DNA of 64,000 bases, taken from the NCBI GenBank assembly GCA_030734395.1, contig JAUZTG010000048.1, positions 2,666,001 to 2,730,000 of the forward strand. The letters run 5' to 3'. Below, in pieces: positions 20,631 through 32,456 of the stretch. The DNA is from Sarocladium kiliense (Eukaryota; Ascomycota; Sordariomycetes; Hypocreales; Sarocladiaceae). Positions within the stretch are counted from its first letter, which is position 1. The number at the start of each line of letters is the position of its first letter. Below the pieces are notes generated by a model, which saw only the letters and a list, made by a program, of their open reading frames with translations, did no database searches and had not been told where the DNA came from. The position numbers and the translations under genes are program-made.

Positions 20631-21878
20631 GGTGAATGCTGCTGGAACGTGGGGCCCCAAGCGTTGCGGCGAGAAGAGCATGAGACGATAAGAATGGGTA
20701 CCAAGAAAGGACAGATGAGAAAGTGTGTTGAGCCAGCTTATATGCCCAGTCAAGCCGGTTACAAACAGGGATGCGCCGAACCAAGTGTCTGGATAGCCAA
20801 GATAGACAGAAGCTCGCTCCTTTGGAGGCTTGAGTTCTTTCTGCACAGAATAGTGGTGCTTATCAGCCAAGGGAGTAAAGGCTACTTAGGCGCACGCGCG
20901 GGTGTGTTGCCTCCTCATCCTCCGTCTGAACAAAGACGTCTGTGGCAGAGCGCCTACCCCACGTCTAGCCAAGGCTCCCTGCGATCAAGACTTGACACGA
21001 AAGGACGGTAGGAATCCGGGGAAACCGCGGGAGGGATTTGAGACCAGACCGGAACACCACAGCATCTTGGGACGGCGCTGCATGTGACCGAGGTCGCTGC
21101 GGGGGCCAATGAGAGGCTAGCCGTTTAGCTGAGATAGGCAATTAATGCCCTGTGCTGTGACTAACGAGATAAGACCATGATACCAAAGAGCGAAGCTGTG
21201 TAATGGTACGCTAAGCGATATGAGCTTGTGATCAGATCCAGACTATTGGCTCGAAACCGACTTTGCACGCTTATCAGCTCTCCTCGACCTAGAGACACAG
21301 GTTCTGTCCGGAAGTCCTGGCTTGTTTCGGGTAGCTCTGGGAACAGGCTCTTCGCTATGCTCAGAAGTGATCCGAGTCACCACGGAGACTCGGCTGCTTC
21401 AGTAACAGACGGTATGACAGTCTTGTTATTCTACGTGGCATCCCTCTACATTGCTGTCAGAGCTTGGAGGAACATTAGGGAACCGGACGAACGTTTACAG
21501 TATATGGCCTTCGACCGCAACATCCGAGAGCCTCCACCTACCACTCACGGCTAAGCGGGGCAACTTCGCGGAGCATGGGGATTTCTCTGTCCCTGCCCTG
21601 TCCTCCGCAAGCCCAGCGCTACAACGCGAGTGGCTTTTGCGAAGCCATCCCACCGATCGGCTTGTACATACGCGGGCGGCATTGTGGACTTGCAATAATA
21701 GCGGGACAGAATGTCAACGCACTGAGGTCTCCCGAAGCCTTGTGCGTGCAAGAAAGCGACCCGAATACCTCAGCAAGCGTTTACTGGACACAAATCTACT
21801 TTCAAAGCACCGCACGCTGACTGAGGCCCTGCTTTCCTTTACGCTTTGGCAGTTAGCATCGACTTCTTTGTCTTCAAC
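20631..21878. promoter_or_regulatory. Divergent promoter MBL hydrolase / MOSC fusion
   Basis: This 1,248 bp non-coding interval lies between two diverging genes. Short open frames occur on both strands but none resembles a protein family. Isolated CCGG sites occur, for example near 21015, 21049 and 21308, but none with the N8 partner. Confidence 0.45.
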
Positions 21879-23564
21879 ATGACCAGTTATCCCTCAACAA
21901 ATATCACGAAGGAGACTGTGACGAATTTGGAAAATGTACCGAGGCCCGAAGCAGCGACTTTGCTTCAAGCGCGAACTGGAGAAGTGAAGATAGCCGGCCT
22001 GGGAGGAGAGATCACATCGGCTATATACAAGCAGGAACATCAAGGACCAATATTCTGCGGATCAACTGGTTTACAGGGCGATGAGCATGCTGCCAAATCA
22101 CACGGTGGTACAGAGCGAGCAGTGCATCAGTATAACCTTGACCACTATCTAGACTGGCGGTCAGAAGGCGTTGCAAGTCCGCACCTGTACGATATAGGCG
22201 CGTTCGGGGAGAACATTGCGACAACCAACATGAGAGAAGATAACGTCTGCATTGGCGACATATACCAACTCGGCCGCGACGTTTTGCTAGAGGTTAGCGA
22301 ACCCAGGCATCCATGTTACAAACTCAATGCGCGCTTTGAGTGGCCGAGGATGTTAAAACGAACGATCCAAACTGGACGTTCAGGATGGAACATGCGAGTA
22401 CTGAAGACCGGGCAGATCTGCAAAGGCGATCAAATGGTCTTGCTGGAGCGACCATATCCTGAGTGGTCCGTGCTCAACGTGCAGCGAGTCACTAGAGGCA
22501 AGAATGTGGCCCTCGACCTTCTTTCAAGATGCATCCAGCTGCCCATGACAGAAATGTGGCTGGATATTGCCAACAACAGACTGAGGCGTGCTCCAAAGCG
22601 TTATCGTCTAGCAGATGCTACGCTCGTCACGCCACGGGTTCGGAAGCTCACTTTCGAATTAAAGGATTCGCTCGTGCTCACGGAACCTGAGTTCGACCCC
22701 TACGCATTTGCGATGATCACGTTTGGACGCGAGGCAAAGTTTAGCAGGTCTTACTCCATTGTTGAGGGCAACCTATATAAGTTCAGCCTTGGCGTATCTC
22801 TCGACCGCAATTCCAGAGGGGGCTCAGCATATCTTCACCATGAGCTCCGGGTTGGGGATGAGATCACCATGTCTCCAGGAGACAACCCTGGCGCCCAAGA
22901 GAACGACAAAAAATGTGACGAGATGCTTTTGCGTATTTTGATTGTGGGAGGTATCGGCATCACTGCTTTCCTCCCATCGATCAAGGTGTGGGAGAGCAAA
23001 GGCTGGCCTTGGCACCTTCACTATGCTGTGCACCGTCTGAAAGACGCGGCATTCTTGGACATTCTTCCCAAGGGAAAGACCACAGTGTACTCGTCTGAGG
23101 AGAGTAACAGGCTCGTCGTCGAATCCGTCATCCCAAAGCTAGGTGCAGAAGGAAGCCCGAAAGCCCGAGTCTTCGCTTGCGGTCCAGGACCCATGATGAA
23201 GGAATGCTCCCGAATCACCGCCGAGTATGGCTACCCAGATCACATGGTGCATTACGAAGACTTTGGCAGTGGGCAAGGCGGGGATTTTGGTGAGCCTTTC
23301 GATGTCGAGGTTGTAGACCCGGATGAGAATAGGCATGAGAACTTCACGGTTCCTGCTAACAAGTCACTGCTCGATGTGTTAATGGAAGCAGGTTTTGATG
23401 TCACTTCATCGTGCCTGGCTGGTGCATGTGGTGCATGCAAGGTCACGGTGCGGAAAGGCAAGGTCGACTATAAGAGCACATCTCTTCTCACGCATCAACG
23501 AGGACTCGCGATGCAAAGCTGCGTTGACCGTGGCATTGGGAAAGTCAATATAGAGATTGAATAG
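21879..23564 (+). CDS. MOSC-domain / flavin reductase / [2Fe-2S] ferredoxin fusion
   Basis: This single-exon gene encodes 561 aa in three parts. Residues about 35-190 form a YiiM-like MOSC domain with the molybdenum-ligand Cys in EPRHPCYKLNARF (C146). Residues about 190-240 form the helical 3-alpha linker. Residues about 243-460 are a phthalate-dioxygenase-reductase-type flavin/NAD module with RSYSIVE (290-296), GGIGITAF (357-364) and CGPGPMM (434-440). Residues about 475-561 are a plant-type ferredoxin with C512, C517, C520 and C548. A MOSC molybdenum site joined to its own NAD(P)H-flavin-FeS electron chain suggests a self-sufficient reductase of N-hydroxylated or N-oxide compounds, by analogy with mARC and YiiM. 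The actual substrate is unknown. The ATG at 21879 is the first in frame. It is divergent from the MBL hydrolase. Confidence 0.92.
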   Translation: MTSYPSTNITKETVTNLENVPRPEAATLLQARTGEVKIAGLGGEITSAIYKQEHQGPIFCGSTGLQGDEHAAKSHGGTERAVHQYNLDHYLDWRSEGVASPHLYDIGAFGENIATTNMREDNVCIGDIYQLGRDVLLEVSEPRHPCYKLNARFEWPRMLKRTIQTGRSGWNMRVLKTGQICKGDQMVLLERPYPEWSVLNVQRVTRGKNVALDLLSRCIQLPMTEMWLDIANNRLRRAPKRYRLADATLVTPRVRKLTFELKDSLVLTEPEFDPYAFAMITFGREAKFSRSYSIVEGNLYKFSLGVSLDRNSRGGSAYLHHELRVGDEITMSPGDNPGAQENDKKCDEMLLRILIVGGIGITAFLPSIKVWESKGWPWHLHYAVHRLKDAAFLDILPKGKTTVYSSEESNRLVVESVIPKLGAEGSPKARVFACGPGPMMKECSRITAEYGYPDHMVHYEDFGSGQGGDFGEPFDVEVVDPDENRHENFTVPANKSLLDVLMEAGFDVTSSCLAGACGACKVTVRKGKVDYKSTSLLTHQRGLAMQSCVDRGIGKVNIEIE

Positions 23565-24350
23565 GGCAGCATCTGGGATATTGCAATAAGGCAGCTAGAT
23601 CCTGAACTCGTATCTACTTCATTCTTGAGTGCTGTAGGAGGGGTCTGGACTACTCCTATACGAGAAACGCCAACTAATATGATGCAAAATGTCAAATATC
23701 AATGATGAAGTTAAATAGGACAGAAGAAAGGTATACTTGATCTATTGACGCGAAACTTGCACATAACGGACAATTAGGAAGTAGAGGCGCTGGGCTCAAG
23801 TTCTGGCCTTGATTATCCTGCGTGACTATCTATGCAGACCCCGTAGGCAAGATACAAAGCTGTTTGAAGTTCTCAGCTGAGCAAAGACAATGTTATACTA
23901 GGATGCAAAGCACGACTTCTGGCCGACCCGAAGATAGCCACCATTTGCTAGAACATCACCCTAACGCAACTGGCCTCATATCATCGCAGTATCATTGATG
24001 TTCTCGCGATAGCCTCATTCAGTCTCTCAACGTGTATGTAATTACTTCTCCTTACTTACGAAATTGCATTCCTATTTCCAAGCAATGCAAGTTATATTCG
24101 CCAGGCCTCACTAATGCGTACAATGCCGCACGCTCTGAGTGTGTGAGAAATAGCAAGCATTACGTTCAGTAGCTAAGCGACAAGATGACCACTGCGAACG
24201 AAGGTTAAAGACGAGCTTTCCCGTTTGTAAATATTCCAGCTGCAATATATTCATACTATCTGTATTAAAAGTCACTCAACAGAAATGCGTCGACTGGCCA
24301 AAGTCGGATAGTTGATATCTTATGCATGTGGGCAGCACCCGTATCCTGAA
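23565..24350. other. Intergenic (convergent 3' ends), no gene seen
   Basis: This stretch lies between the stop of the MOSC fusion and the stop of the minus-strand wall protein. It is AT-rich and contains no open frame that reads as a protein. Both transcripts must terminate here. Confidence 0.5.
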
Positions 24351-25035
24351 TCAAAGTGATCTGGATTCTTTCCCACCAGGATGACCGGAGCTTTCCTTCC
24401 ATGGAGCCTGGATCTGACCATCAGAAATCTCCCACACAATCGGCGGCTTGTCCTTGTGGCCGCCTTCTGGGCAGTGGGGGCCGTCGCACGGCCAAATAGT
24501 AATGGTAACCGGGTGGCATTGAGGCGCAATGTTGGCGTTGTACAGATTATAGAACTTGTCGGCCTCGCACTCGTAGAACACCTTGGAGTTACCGAGAGCC
24601 AGGACATTATTCTCGCACACCGAGAAGCCAGATGTGACGAGGGCGTTGTACTGCGGGGGCGCATCGAATTGGAACTGGTGGTTGCTAGCAATGTAACCAG
24701 TGCGACCACGACGATCTTTCAAGATGCCATTGGAAAGGGTGAGGACAAGAGAATCAGCTGCTTCGCCGCAGTAACTTTGTTGTCTCTGTGGTGCCAGTAG
24801 AAATATGCTTTAGCTGCCATTCCTCCCTCATTTCTGGGGATTATATTCTGGGTTTGAAAGAGAGGAGTTGTGTACGCACCTTGTCATTGTCGATCCGCCT
24901 GACAGAGATCTCAAAACGACCGTCAAAATTGGTGCTACAGCCAGCTGGAATACTCCCAGAACTCCTGGAAGCCTTAGGAAGGCTGACAGCGTGAGCCGTG
25001 GCAGCGAGACCGAGGACAATGGCTCCAGACTTCAT
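24351..25035 (-). CDS. Secreted cell wall protein with PIR-type C-terminal domain
   Basis: Two exons (25035-24880 and 24785-24351) give 196 aa. An N-terminal signal peptide is evident in MKSGAIVLGLAATAHA, with likely cleavage after AHA. The body resembles the four-cysteine C-terminal domain of PIR cell wall proteins: GCSTNFDGRFEISV, then LTLSNGILKDRRGRTGYIAS, HQFQFDAPPQ, SVCENNVLALGNSKVFYEC and FYNLYNANIAPQC. No clear PIR glutamine repeats precede it. The tail after QCHPVTI is extended and Lys/Gly/Ser-rich, with two extra cysteines. It probably binds covalently in the glucan wall or is secreted. It appears unrelated to the catabolic island. Confidence 0.85.
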
Positions 25036-26177
25036 GGCGTGGGAAGGGTCCGTAGAGAGGTAGTCTACTTGCTTTGATAATAGTTGATATGACTTGTAGT
25101 GATCAGTGAGGGATACGCAGGGCACGAAGAATCAGGATGGCCGCGGGTTAATATACCTTTCGGAGACAGATCAAGTTGGCGCGTACGTGTCGAGAAACGA
25201 CAAGACTTGGTGTAAATGTCGAACAGTGATAACCCGCCATGATTCACTCATGGGTCCATCGAATCCGATAATTTTGCGCAAAGTCTAATGCAGGAGATAT
25301 GCCCCAGTGCACATGTTTGAGGCATTAGGCGAACCCGAGAACGTAAAGACTGAACAGCATCTCATACCGATCCGTTGGCTCTGATGCTTAAAGAAAGTTT
25401 CCTATGCAGAGTCAGCTCTTGCAGGCAATATGAGCTGGCGCCTTCCGCATACTGGCCGGCGTGGGGAATGCGTAGCGCAGTGTGCATACTCGAATAAAGC
25501 TGCACTAGTGTAGTTCATTCCTAGACGCGGTTTCTTGATCAAAAGGTCTCCTTTGGTCTAGAATCTGCAACGGGAGGCTATGCCAGCTCGCTTGAAGGCA
25601 AAACTAGTTTGTAGTCATGGATGAGGTAAACCGTTCGATAGTCAACGGAAGCACAACGACGGACTGGGACAATGCCGTTCGGAACACTGCAACGTAGACT
25701 TGGTCTCGGCCCCTTTAATTCACAAGGGACTTTGCCGCCTGGCAGGTCCTCTGAAGCTTAGGCGATTGAATTTTGTCGCAGAAAGGTTGCTAAGATCTTG
25801 CAAGGTTATAGCTCAACTTGCGCCAGAAGCAGTTTGCCTGACCGTAGCCGTGTTCAATGCCCCAGCAGACCGCGAGCAGTCTACACTACCCAGTACCTTG
25901 GTGTCTGGCACCTGCGGTCATGTAATAATTCGAGCATTCCCACTTGGACATCTAGCCTGTCAACTTATCTAAGGCCCAGCTAACGACCTCCACCCGCCGC
26001 TTCAGATACAGTTCATGCAAACTTATAAAAAGCACACGCACAGTGTTCCAGCTCTGTCACTACTGAGACAAAACCCCGAAGTTCAGTTTTCTAACGTGGA
26101 GGATCTAGACTACATAATTTAATGTGAAGTTCACGTCACTGTCCCGGCATATCTTTCCAGGTACTCTGATTACTCAC
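25036..26177. other. Intergenic, no gene seen
   Basis: This 1.1 kb interval holds the promoter of the PIR-like gene and the 3' flank of the amino acid transporter. The short open frames here do not resemble proteins. No repeat or RNA gene is recognised. Confidence 0.45.
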
Positions 26178-27774
26178 TCAGCCAGAACCAGAGTTATCCG
26201 CACAGTCAAAGACTCGGGCAATCATTCCAGATGCAAATGCTTGTTTGATCGCTTCAGCAACCGCATACCTAGAATGAATCAATGTTAGTTCTCCGTATTG
26301 TGGGTTTTAGCGGAAAGAGGATGAGAAACGTACGCTGTTCCGACTACCATGAAAAGGCCGAGGAGCACGATAAGGATGTGTCCACCATACTGGGCCTTCT
26401 GTGATGCGGTGCCAGATCTGTAGGCCTTGAAGTCATACATCCAGAGAAGACACGGGAAAATAAGACTGAAAGGTGCGAAGCACAAAGCACCAGCGAGACC
26501 GAGTAAGTAGTTCAAGATAGGCACAGCCTCAGCCATAATAAAGGCAGCAGAGCCAAGGAGCAAGTTGATGCCGAGCCATGTGCCCCAGTGAATGAAGGTA
26601 TTCTTCTGAAGATGGTCCGAGTCTCGTAGAATGCGGACAAAGGCGTACTTTGCGGCAACATGCTGGTAGATTCCAAGACCGATGATCAGACCCGGAAGCG
26701 AGATACCATATGAGATCTTCTTGAACAGAGGTCCCGCACTGCCAAAAGCAGGGACAGACAGCCACTTTCCACAGTAGCGGTAGATGACAAGGCTGAGAAC
26801 AAGATACAGTGTGCCGACGGTGAAACCAGCTGCCAGACAGGCCTTGCGGTAGTCCTGGGGTCGACGCATCTCGGAAATCACAGGAAGAAACATCGACGAG
26901 CCGCTTGTGCAGATAAAGAGGTTCGCAGCGCTGACCATACCGACGACGAACCCCGGGTATACAATAATGTTCCAGCCGAGATCAAAATCACCGGTTGGAG
27001 GGGCAGCTGCAGGCCGATCTTGCTGCGTTACAGCAATCGTGAAGACGAAGACTCCGGCAGTGAAGGTGATCATGCCGAACCAGGTAAGCCAACCAAGCTT
27101 GGAGAAAGTGCGAATGGATGAGCAAGCTGTGATGAGAATTGCAGCCACCAAGGCGAAGACGACCGTGCACTGGGAATGATTTGATAAGGCGTTAAGGCCG
27201 ACGGCCGTCGTGACAATGCCGCCTGCCGAAATCAGGACTTGAGCGATGATGATCTGGACACCGACGAGTTCACGACCGATTTTGCCCCAGAGCAATCCCA
27301 TCATGTCAGCCAACACTACACGGTCATTATCAGTCAAAGTCGTCAGATGACAGTTGCAGATGAGGATAGGGCGTACTGTGGCATTCCGGATGTCTGTTGT
27401 GAAAGTCGCCAAGGATGAGACCAGTATCTAAAGGCCTGTCAATACACATCGATGGAATACGTATACGTAGCGGGAAGGTGTAGGGCTTTTGACTTACAGA
27501 CGTTGAGAGACGTGAAGCCCACGAGAGCGAGAGAACCACCAACAGAGCCAAGAGTCGCCAATGCCTCGGGGATGGCAAGAATGCTCATGGCAAAGTTGAT
27601 CTTGCAGAAGACAATGGTAGCACGTTGCCAACTGACCGTCCTGAACTCAACGCCATCGACGCCGGTCTGAAAGACCTCACGGGACTCGGCATTCTCCACG
27701 TCATCGTGCGAAAGAGGACCAGTCTTCTCTGAAGAATGGTTCTTCTCGTGAGAAGGAGGTGACTGAAGGGACAT
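26178..27774 (-). CDS. AAAP-family amino acid transporter
   Basis: Four exons (27774-27498, 27427-27377, 27315-26334 and 26268-26178) give 466 aa with about eleven hydrophobic segments. The soluble N terminus of about 45 aa is polar. The first helix, FCKINFAMSILAIPEALATLG, and the motif GDFHNRHPECH match fungal transmembrane amino acid transporters of the AAAP/Avt-like group. The last exon restores the family's terminal cytoplasmic phrase AVAEAIKQAFASGMIARVFDC, followed by ADNS. Without that exon the protein would end aberrantly, so I extend the gene to 26178. The role is proton-coupled import or vacuolar movement of neutral amino acids. The substrate is not readable from sequence. Confidence 0.9.
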
Positions 27775-29869
27775 CTTGCCACTGGGAAAGTAGGAGAAGG
27801 GAAGACAAGGGCGTACAGTGGTCTAGAGAGGGCAACTTGGGACGTCAAGATCAAACAGTGGACAGGGGGGACATGATGCCTCCCTGTTTATATATCGGTT
27901 GAATACTGGATGGACCAGTGCCCAGACCCGTGTGTCTGGCTACCCTGATAACGCCCAGGCTAGGTTCTGGGGTAGCCCCATCCAAGGTTTCGGCTAGAGG
28001 CAGCGTGGTCCAAGCGGCTATCCGGGGTTCCAAGAATGCTAAGGTGCGGCTGACCACTTGCAAAGACAGATAAGCGTAAGGTCAGTATTCAATTAGTTGG
28101 CACTTCGCAACCACCCTTTCCCTCGTTCCCTGCCTTTCCCCGTCCGTTACAGAGCCGCATGCCTGCTTGACCAGAGCCATGGACCAGATATATTTCGCCT
28201 CAATCACGCGCCCATCACCATACCCATTCCAGGGAGGAACGGGAGATAGCTGCTGCTATCTACAGTATCTAGCGCCAAGCAGATAATACACACCCACTTT
28301 ACAGGAACCCCATAGATACGCAGATACGCAAGTGATAGCAGCAGATTCGTGGCCCAAGCGGGTGGGCCGGGAGATGGGGGGAAACCCCGGCATCTTGCCA
28401 ATGAACCCGCCCACTCCGCGAGTACCCGCTATCTACTCATTGACGATAGCAATTCGTCTAAAGAGAGATTAGTACATGAGCCTGGCTTTCTCTGCGCCCG
28501 CTGTCTCTTTTATCTGACCCAAAGAACGGTCCTCTTTGGCTGCCACGACTTCTTGTTGATAAGGATCTTGAAGAAAAAAAGTTGCTATCTAATTTTCGCC
28601 CCAGTCTATAACAGCCCTTCGTTCAAGTGAGCAGAGAGCAGTAGAGGGTAAGGCAAGCGACACCATAATGGATATTCATAGTTCAGGCTACGAGGGAGTA
28701 GCTGATACGGTTAAGCGGAGTAGTTCGCCCTTGGATCTAGAACGTGAAGTGGCCGTTCACATGATGTATGCCAGCTAAAGATTGTAATTATCCGATGGGA
28801 GACTTGATATCACAACGTCGTCAGTCACGTATCAGTAGCTCCCGTCATCAACCGCGTTGGATAATGTTCAGAGTGTAACATGGACGTCAAATAAAGATGA
28901 ACACGGCTTGTAACTCAATAGATTTCCTTTCGAGAAAGAGCCGCCCCCCTACCGTGGTAACTCGACAAATTCGCCTTTCCTGCGGAGCAACGCTTTACTG
29001 TTAAGAGGCTCGCTTAAAATCTGTATACAAGGACCTTGGCTAGAGGGTGAAATGTAGTATGTCATTGGCAGGCGTTTCGGGGGGATATCTTGAAAGCTCG
29101 GGAGCAGGAAACATTATGCTCCGTAGAAACGGCGAATTTGTCGAGTCACTACGGTATGCCTAGATTACCAAATACTCAATAGCCATGGTAGACTCTCGCT
29201 AGCGGCTTCCCGTCGTCACGGGGCCAAGCTACGGACGTCTAGAACTGTGGCTTGAACCGCACCCGATTTTATTGGCGAATGGAATGCCTGATGTAGAGGA
29301 ACCTAGCCTCAATGTATTGCCGAGACATTCAGGTCGAAGAAGCAATTACCCAATGCTCCTTTCAACGCGGGCGAGTCTGGGGTGCATATAGAGCTAAATC
29401 TAAGATAACGAGGGATCGCCGGAAACGTGGATCGAAGCGAGGCGATAAAGATGGTCTCATCTTGAGTGGCCAATGCAATGTACAGGTGCGCCCTCTCTGA
29501 ATCGGAGGGAAGACTAAGACCTCCGATATGCTGACGATCAGTCATCACGAGAAATATCTTGCAGTGGTCAGATGGCCAGCACCGGCATAAATGATCATAC
29601 GCTCTCCTCTAAACACTCATGTGTCCAGATCTACAAGATGTAGCAACGTAGGTCCTTGCTTGACGGATTAGATGAAAGGATTGGGAGATATAATATAATC
29701 ACGAGGAAACTCCTCAGCACTTGCATTATCTCCAAGCGTATTTGTATTTACTTTGCTGCAACCGTCTAATTCTACCTTTATAATTTCGTTGAGACACTGG
29801 TATGTAGGCCCGGAGCACTGTGAATGATACATATCAATATCGTTGTTCATAACGATCAAGTAATAATGC
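27775..29869. other. Long intergenic region, no gene seen
   Basis: This 2.1 kb interval lies between the amino acid transporter promoter and the 3' end of the FAD monooxygenase. The open frames are under 95 codons and unlike known proteins. No tRNA or repeat is recognised. Confidence 0.45.
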
Positions 29870-31468
29870 TTACTTCTGCATTTCTTCCCGCAGCGCCTTT
29901 ACTGCCTTATCAGCATCGGCCTCCAAGTCGTGGAACCACAGCCAGTTCAGTCGATCGTTCTGCAACCTCGGGAGGATCTTTGACATGTCATCTCCCGTCT
30001 CTTCGTGCTGGAAGTAAATCATTTGGCCGACCTCAAAGGCTTGCTCGAGTTGCTTCTGCGCACGAGGCCGCCTGATGGCGTCGTATGCCTTCAATCCTGC
30101 CCTGATTTCAACGGTCTGCTCTGGCCCCCTCACGGGACTCTTTGCAAGCTCGGCAAGAACTCTGGAAAGAACGAGAGCATCTTCGATGCCCTGGGCAGCG
30201 CCGGCAGCTTGGAATGGCATAGAGGCATGCGCGCTGTCACCGAGTAGGCAGATCCGGTCTCTGTAGTATGTGGCGGTTTTGGCGTGATGGAACAAACCCC
30301 ACTGAACTGGTTTTGCCTTGGCCAGGAGCTTCTTGAATCGATCGTCAACATCGGGACCGTCGAAATCGGCCATCATCTGCTCGTGTGTGATCTTCTGAGT
30401 GACCCTGCCGGGCCAAGCCCATGGGGCATTGGGTGTAGCCTTGAGGAGTAAGAAGTTGAACTCCTAAAATGTAGATCAGCGTTTAGTACTTGTACTTGAT
30501 TCTTTTGCACAATGATGTTGTTCGACTTACGTCTCCTCCAGTGATTCGGTATGTGACAGCACCCTGGTTGTGTCCGAAGTAAATCTTGGCGACATCCGTC
30601 TTGTCACCCATAATCTCGTATGCTTCGGACATGGGGATTACTCCTCGGTAGCAGTAGGCACCAGAGTACACTGGAACCGCTTGCTCGGGGTGTTGTGGCT
30701 TAAGAAGATACTGCCGCACGGTACTAGAGATGCCGTCGGCGCCGGCCAGAATGCTGGTCGTAGCGACCTCGCCATCCTCAAACTCTAGGATGACCTTGTC
30801 TGGGAACTCTTTGATAGCGGTGAGCTTCTTGCTGAACTTGACGCTCTCAATGGGAATAAAGCTGGTCATGATGTCGAGCAGTTCCTTCCGGTGAGCCTTC
30901 TGACAGTCAGCCCAACTGTGAAACTGCAAGTCAAGTTAAGGGGGCCAAAAATGGGAGGAAACCCACCGACTTGCGAGTATAGTCGCGATGTCCCCAAGCG
31001 GACTTGAGGTTGCCACTCCAGGGCTTGTCATCACCAAGACCAGGCTCGAGGAGCAAGCCCTCGAAGAATACCCACTGAGCATCGGCCGGCTTGTTACCAA
31101 CACAAAGTTTCTCGTAAAGCGGACGGAAACCAGGCTCGATCAGATCCAGGGACCGCAAACCGTTGGGGGCGAATCCAATACCGGCACTGTCGCTCAGGAA
31201 TTAGTCCTATTCATGAGAAGATGGAGCCCATGGAACCGATCAATCGTCCATTGAGAGGAGGCGACTCACCCAACAACAGAATACTCCTTTGCTTCCTCGT
31301 AGATGGTGAATGGAACGCCTTGCTTGTGAAGTGCCATGGCCAGTGCCAGACCGGCGATGCCAGCTCCTATCAACCATATCGTCAGCTGGCGATAAGCACA
31401 GATCACCAAAGGGGCAGTGGCGTACCGACAATGGCGACATGGAAGTCGTGACTTGAATGGACTGCCAT
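29870..31468 (-). CDS. FAD-dependent monooxygenase (salicylate hydroxylase-like)
   Basis: Five exons (31468-31426, 31366-31270, 31186-30967, 30923-30531 and 30463-29870) give 448 aa, the typical length of class A flavin hydroxylases. Motifs in order are GAGIAG (15-20, ADP binding), GADGISSTVR with the DG motif at 183-184, and ICLLGDSAHASMPFQAAGA with GD at 326-327, which contacts the FAD ribityl. Such enzymes hydroxylate aromatic acids using NAD(P)H and oxygen. All joints keep frame and the tiny first exon supplies the HVAIV strand of the Rossmann fold. It is transcribed divergently from a Zn2Cys6 factor that is a natural candidate regulator. The substrate is unassigned. Confidence 0.93.
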
Positions 31469-32016
31469 GTTTGCTGCTACAGTGACAATCAGATTGACTT
31501 GAACGAGGCTCTCGAATCGTGTTTATTGGTGAGGGAGCACAGGATTCAAGAAAGGTCCTTTTAACAGAGAAGTACGATCACCAGAGTGTCACGTTGAATC
31601 TTGATGCACTTGAGATCGTGCGAGGGTGTTTAGCTGCACGACGGGGATACATCGCTTGCCTAGGAACTCCATGGGGGGCGAGGGGGGGTGGGCATACGGA
31701 ATCATGCAGGGCAGCATTTCCGAATGAGGCATGGGTGCAGGGGATCTAGGGCCCTGATTGGTCTACAGGCTGTTTTCCGACTATCTCCGGTCTTTACCCG
31801 ATCCCGAAATAATACAGACACGCCCCTGCCTCAATACAGTAAGGTACCTAGTAGGGACAAGAGAGGCAACTTTGAGCAGCTCAAGGTACCTTAAGCCATG
31901 ATAGTGCTGACCCTGGGGCCGTCAGCCAGCTACACTTGCCCCTCACGAAACCATCATACCCAGGGAACCTACCCAGGGAACCTAGGTCCCTTAAGGGAAC
32001 ATGGTCCTGCATGGGT

Positions 32017-32037
32017 CCCCCCCCCCCCCCCCCCCCC
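32017..32037 (+). repeat. Poly-C homopolymer, 21 nt
   Basis: An uninterrupted run of 21 C residues is followed by AAAG. It lies in the divergent promoter of the FAD monooxygenase and the Zn2Cys6 factor. Its exact length may be affected by sequencing or assembly. Confidence 0.8.
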
Positions 32038-32295
32038 AAAGAAGGCCCAGCCTCAGCGCTTCAGACACGATGGCTGTTCTAACCCCATGGCCACTCGCCG
32101 AACCATTCATCTGGTCGTGTGACTGACTACCTACCCCGTCAATTATTAGACTAGACTCCGTAGATAAAGGGAACATACGATATGATACGACCCCGCCTGG
32201 CTTCGCTATCTCTCCATGCTTCATGGTCCGCATCGGAGGCAGGTGACGATAAGCGTTCCCCAGAGCTGAACCCAGTGCGTGCCCCACATTCTCGG

Positions 32296-32331
32296 TCAGT
32301 CAATTAGTCAGTCAGTCAGTCCGTCAGTCAG
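32296..32331 (+). repeat. Imperfect AGTC/GTCA tetranucleotide repeat
   Basis: GTCA-type units recur about eight times with small interruptions (one AATTA and one CCGTC). It is a microsatellite about 125 bp upstream of the Zn2Cys6 factor ATG, in the probable 5' leader. Confidence 0.75.
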
Positions 32332-32456
32332 TTGTTTTCGTCCTCCCTAAGAACCCGCTCCCCGGGGCCATTGCCGTTCGTTCCCATTTTCCCTCCATCA
32401 TTTCCCATCTTCTCCCCGTCATCCGGACCACCTGAGCTGAGTCGAGCAGCAGCAGT

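Larger units (their letters stand above)
31469..32456. promoter_or_regulatory. Divergent promoter FAD monooxygenase / Zn2Cys6 factor
   Basis: This 988 bp interval lies between the two starts. It contains a run of 21 cytosines (32017-32037) and an imperfect AGTC tetranucleotide repeat (about 32296-32331). It also has direct copies of an ACCCAGGGAACCT-like unit near 31958-31985. No coding sequence is recognised. Confidence 0.5.
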
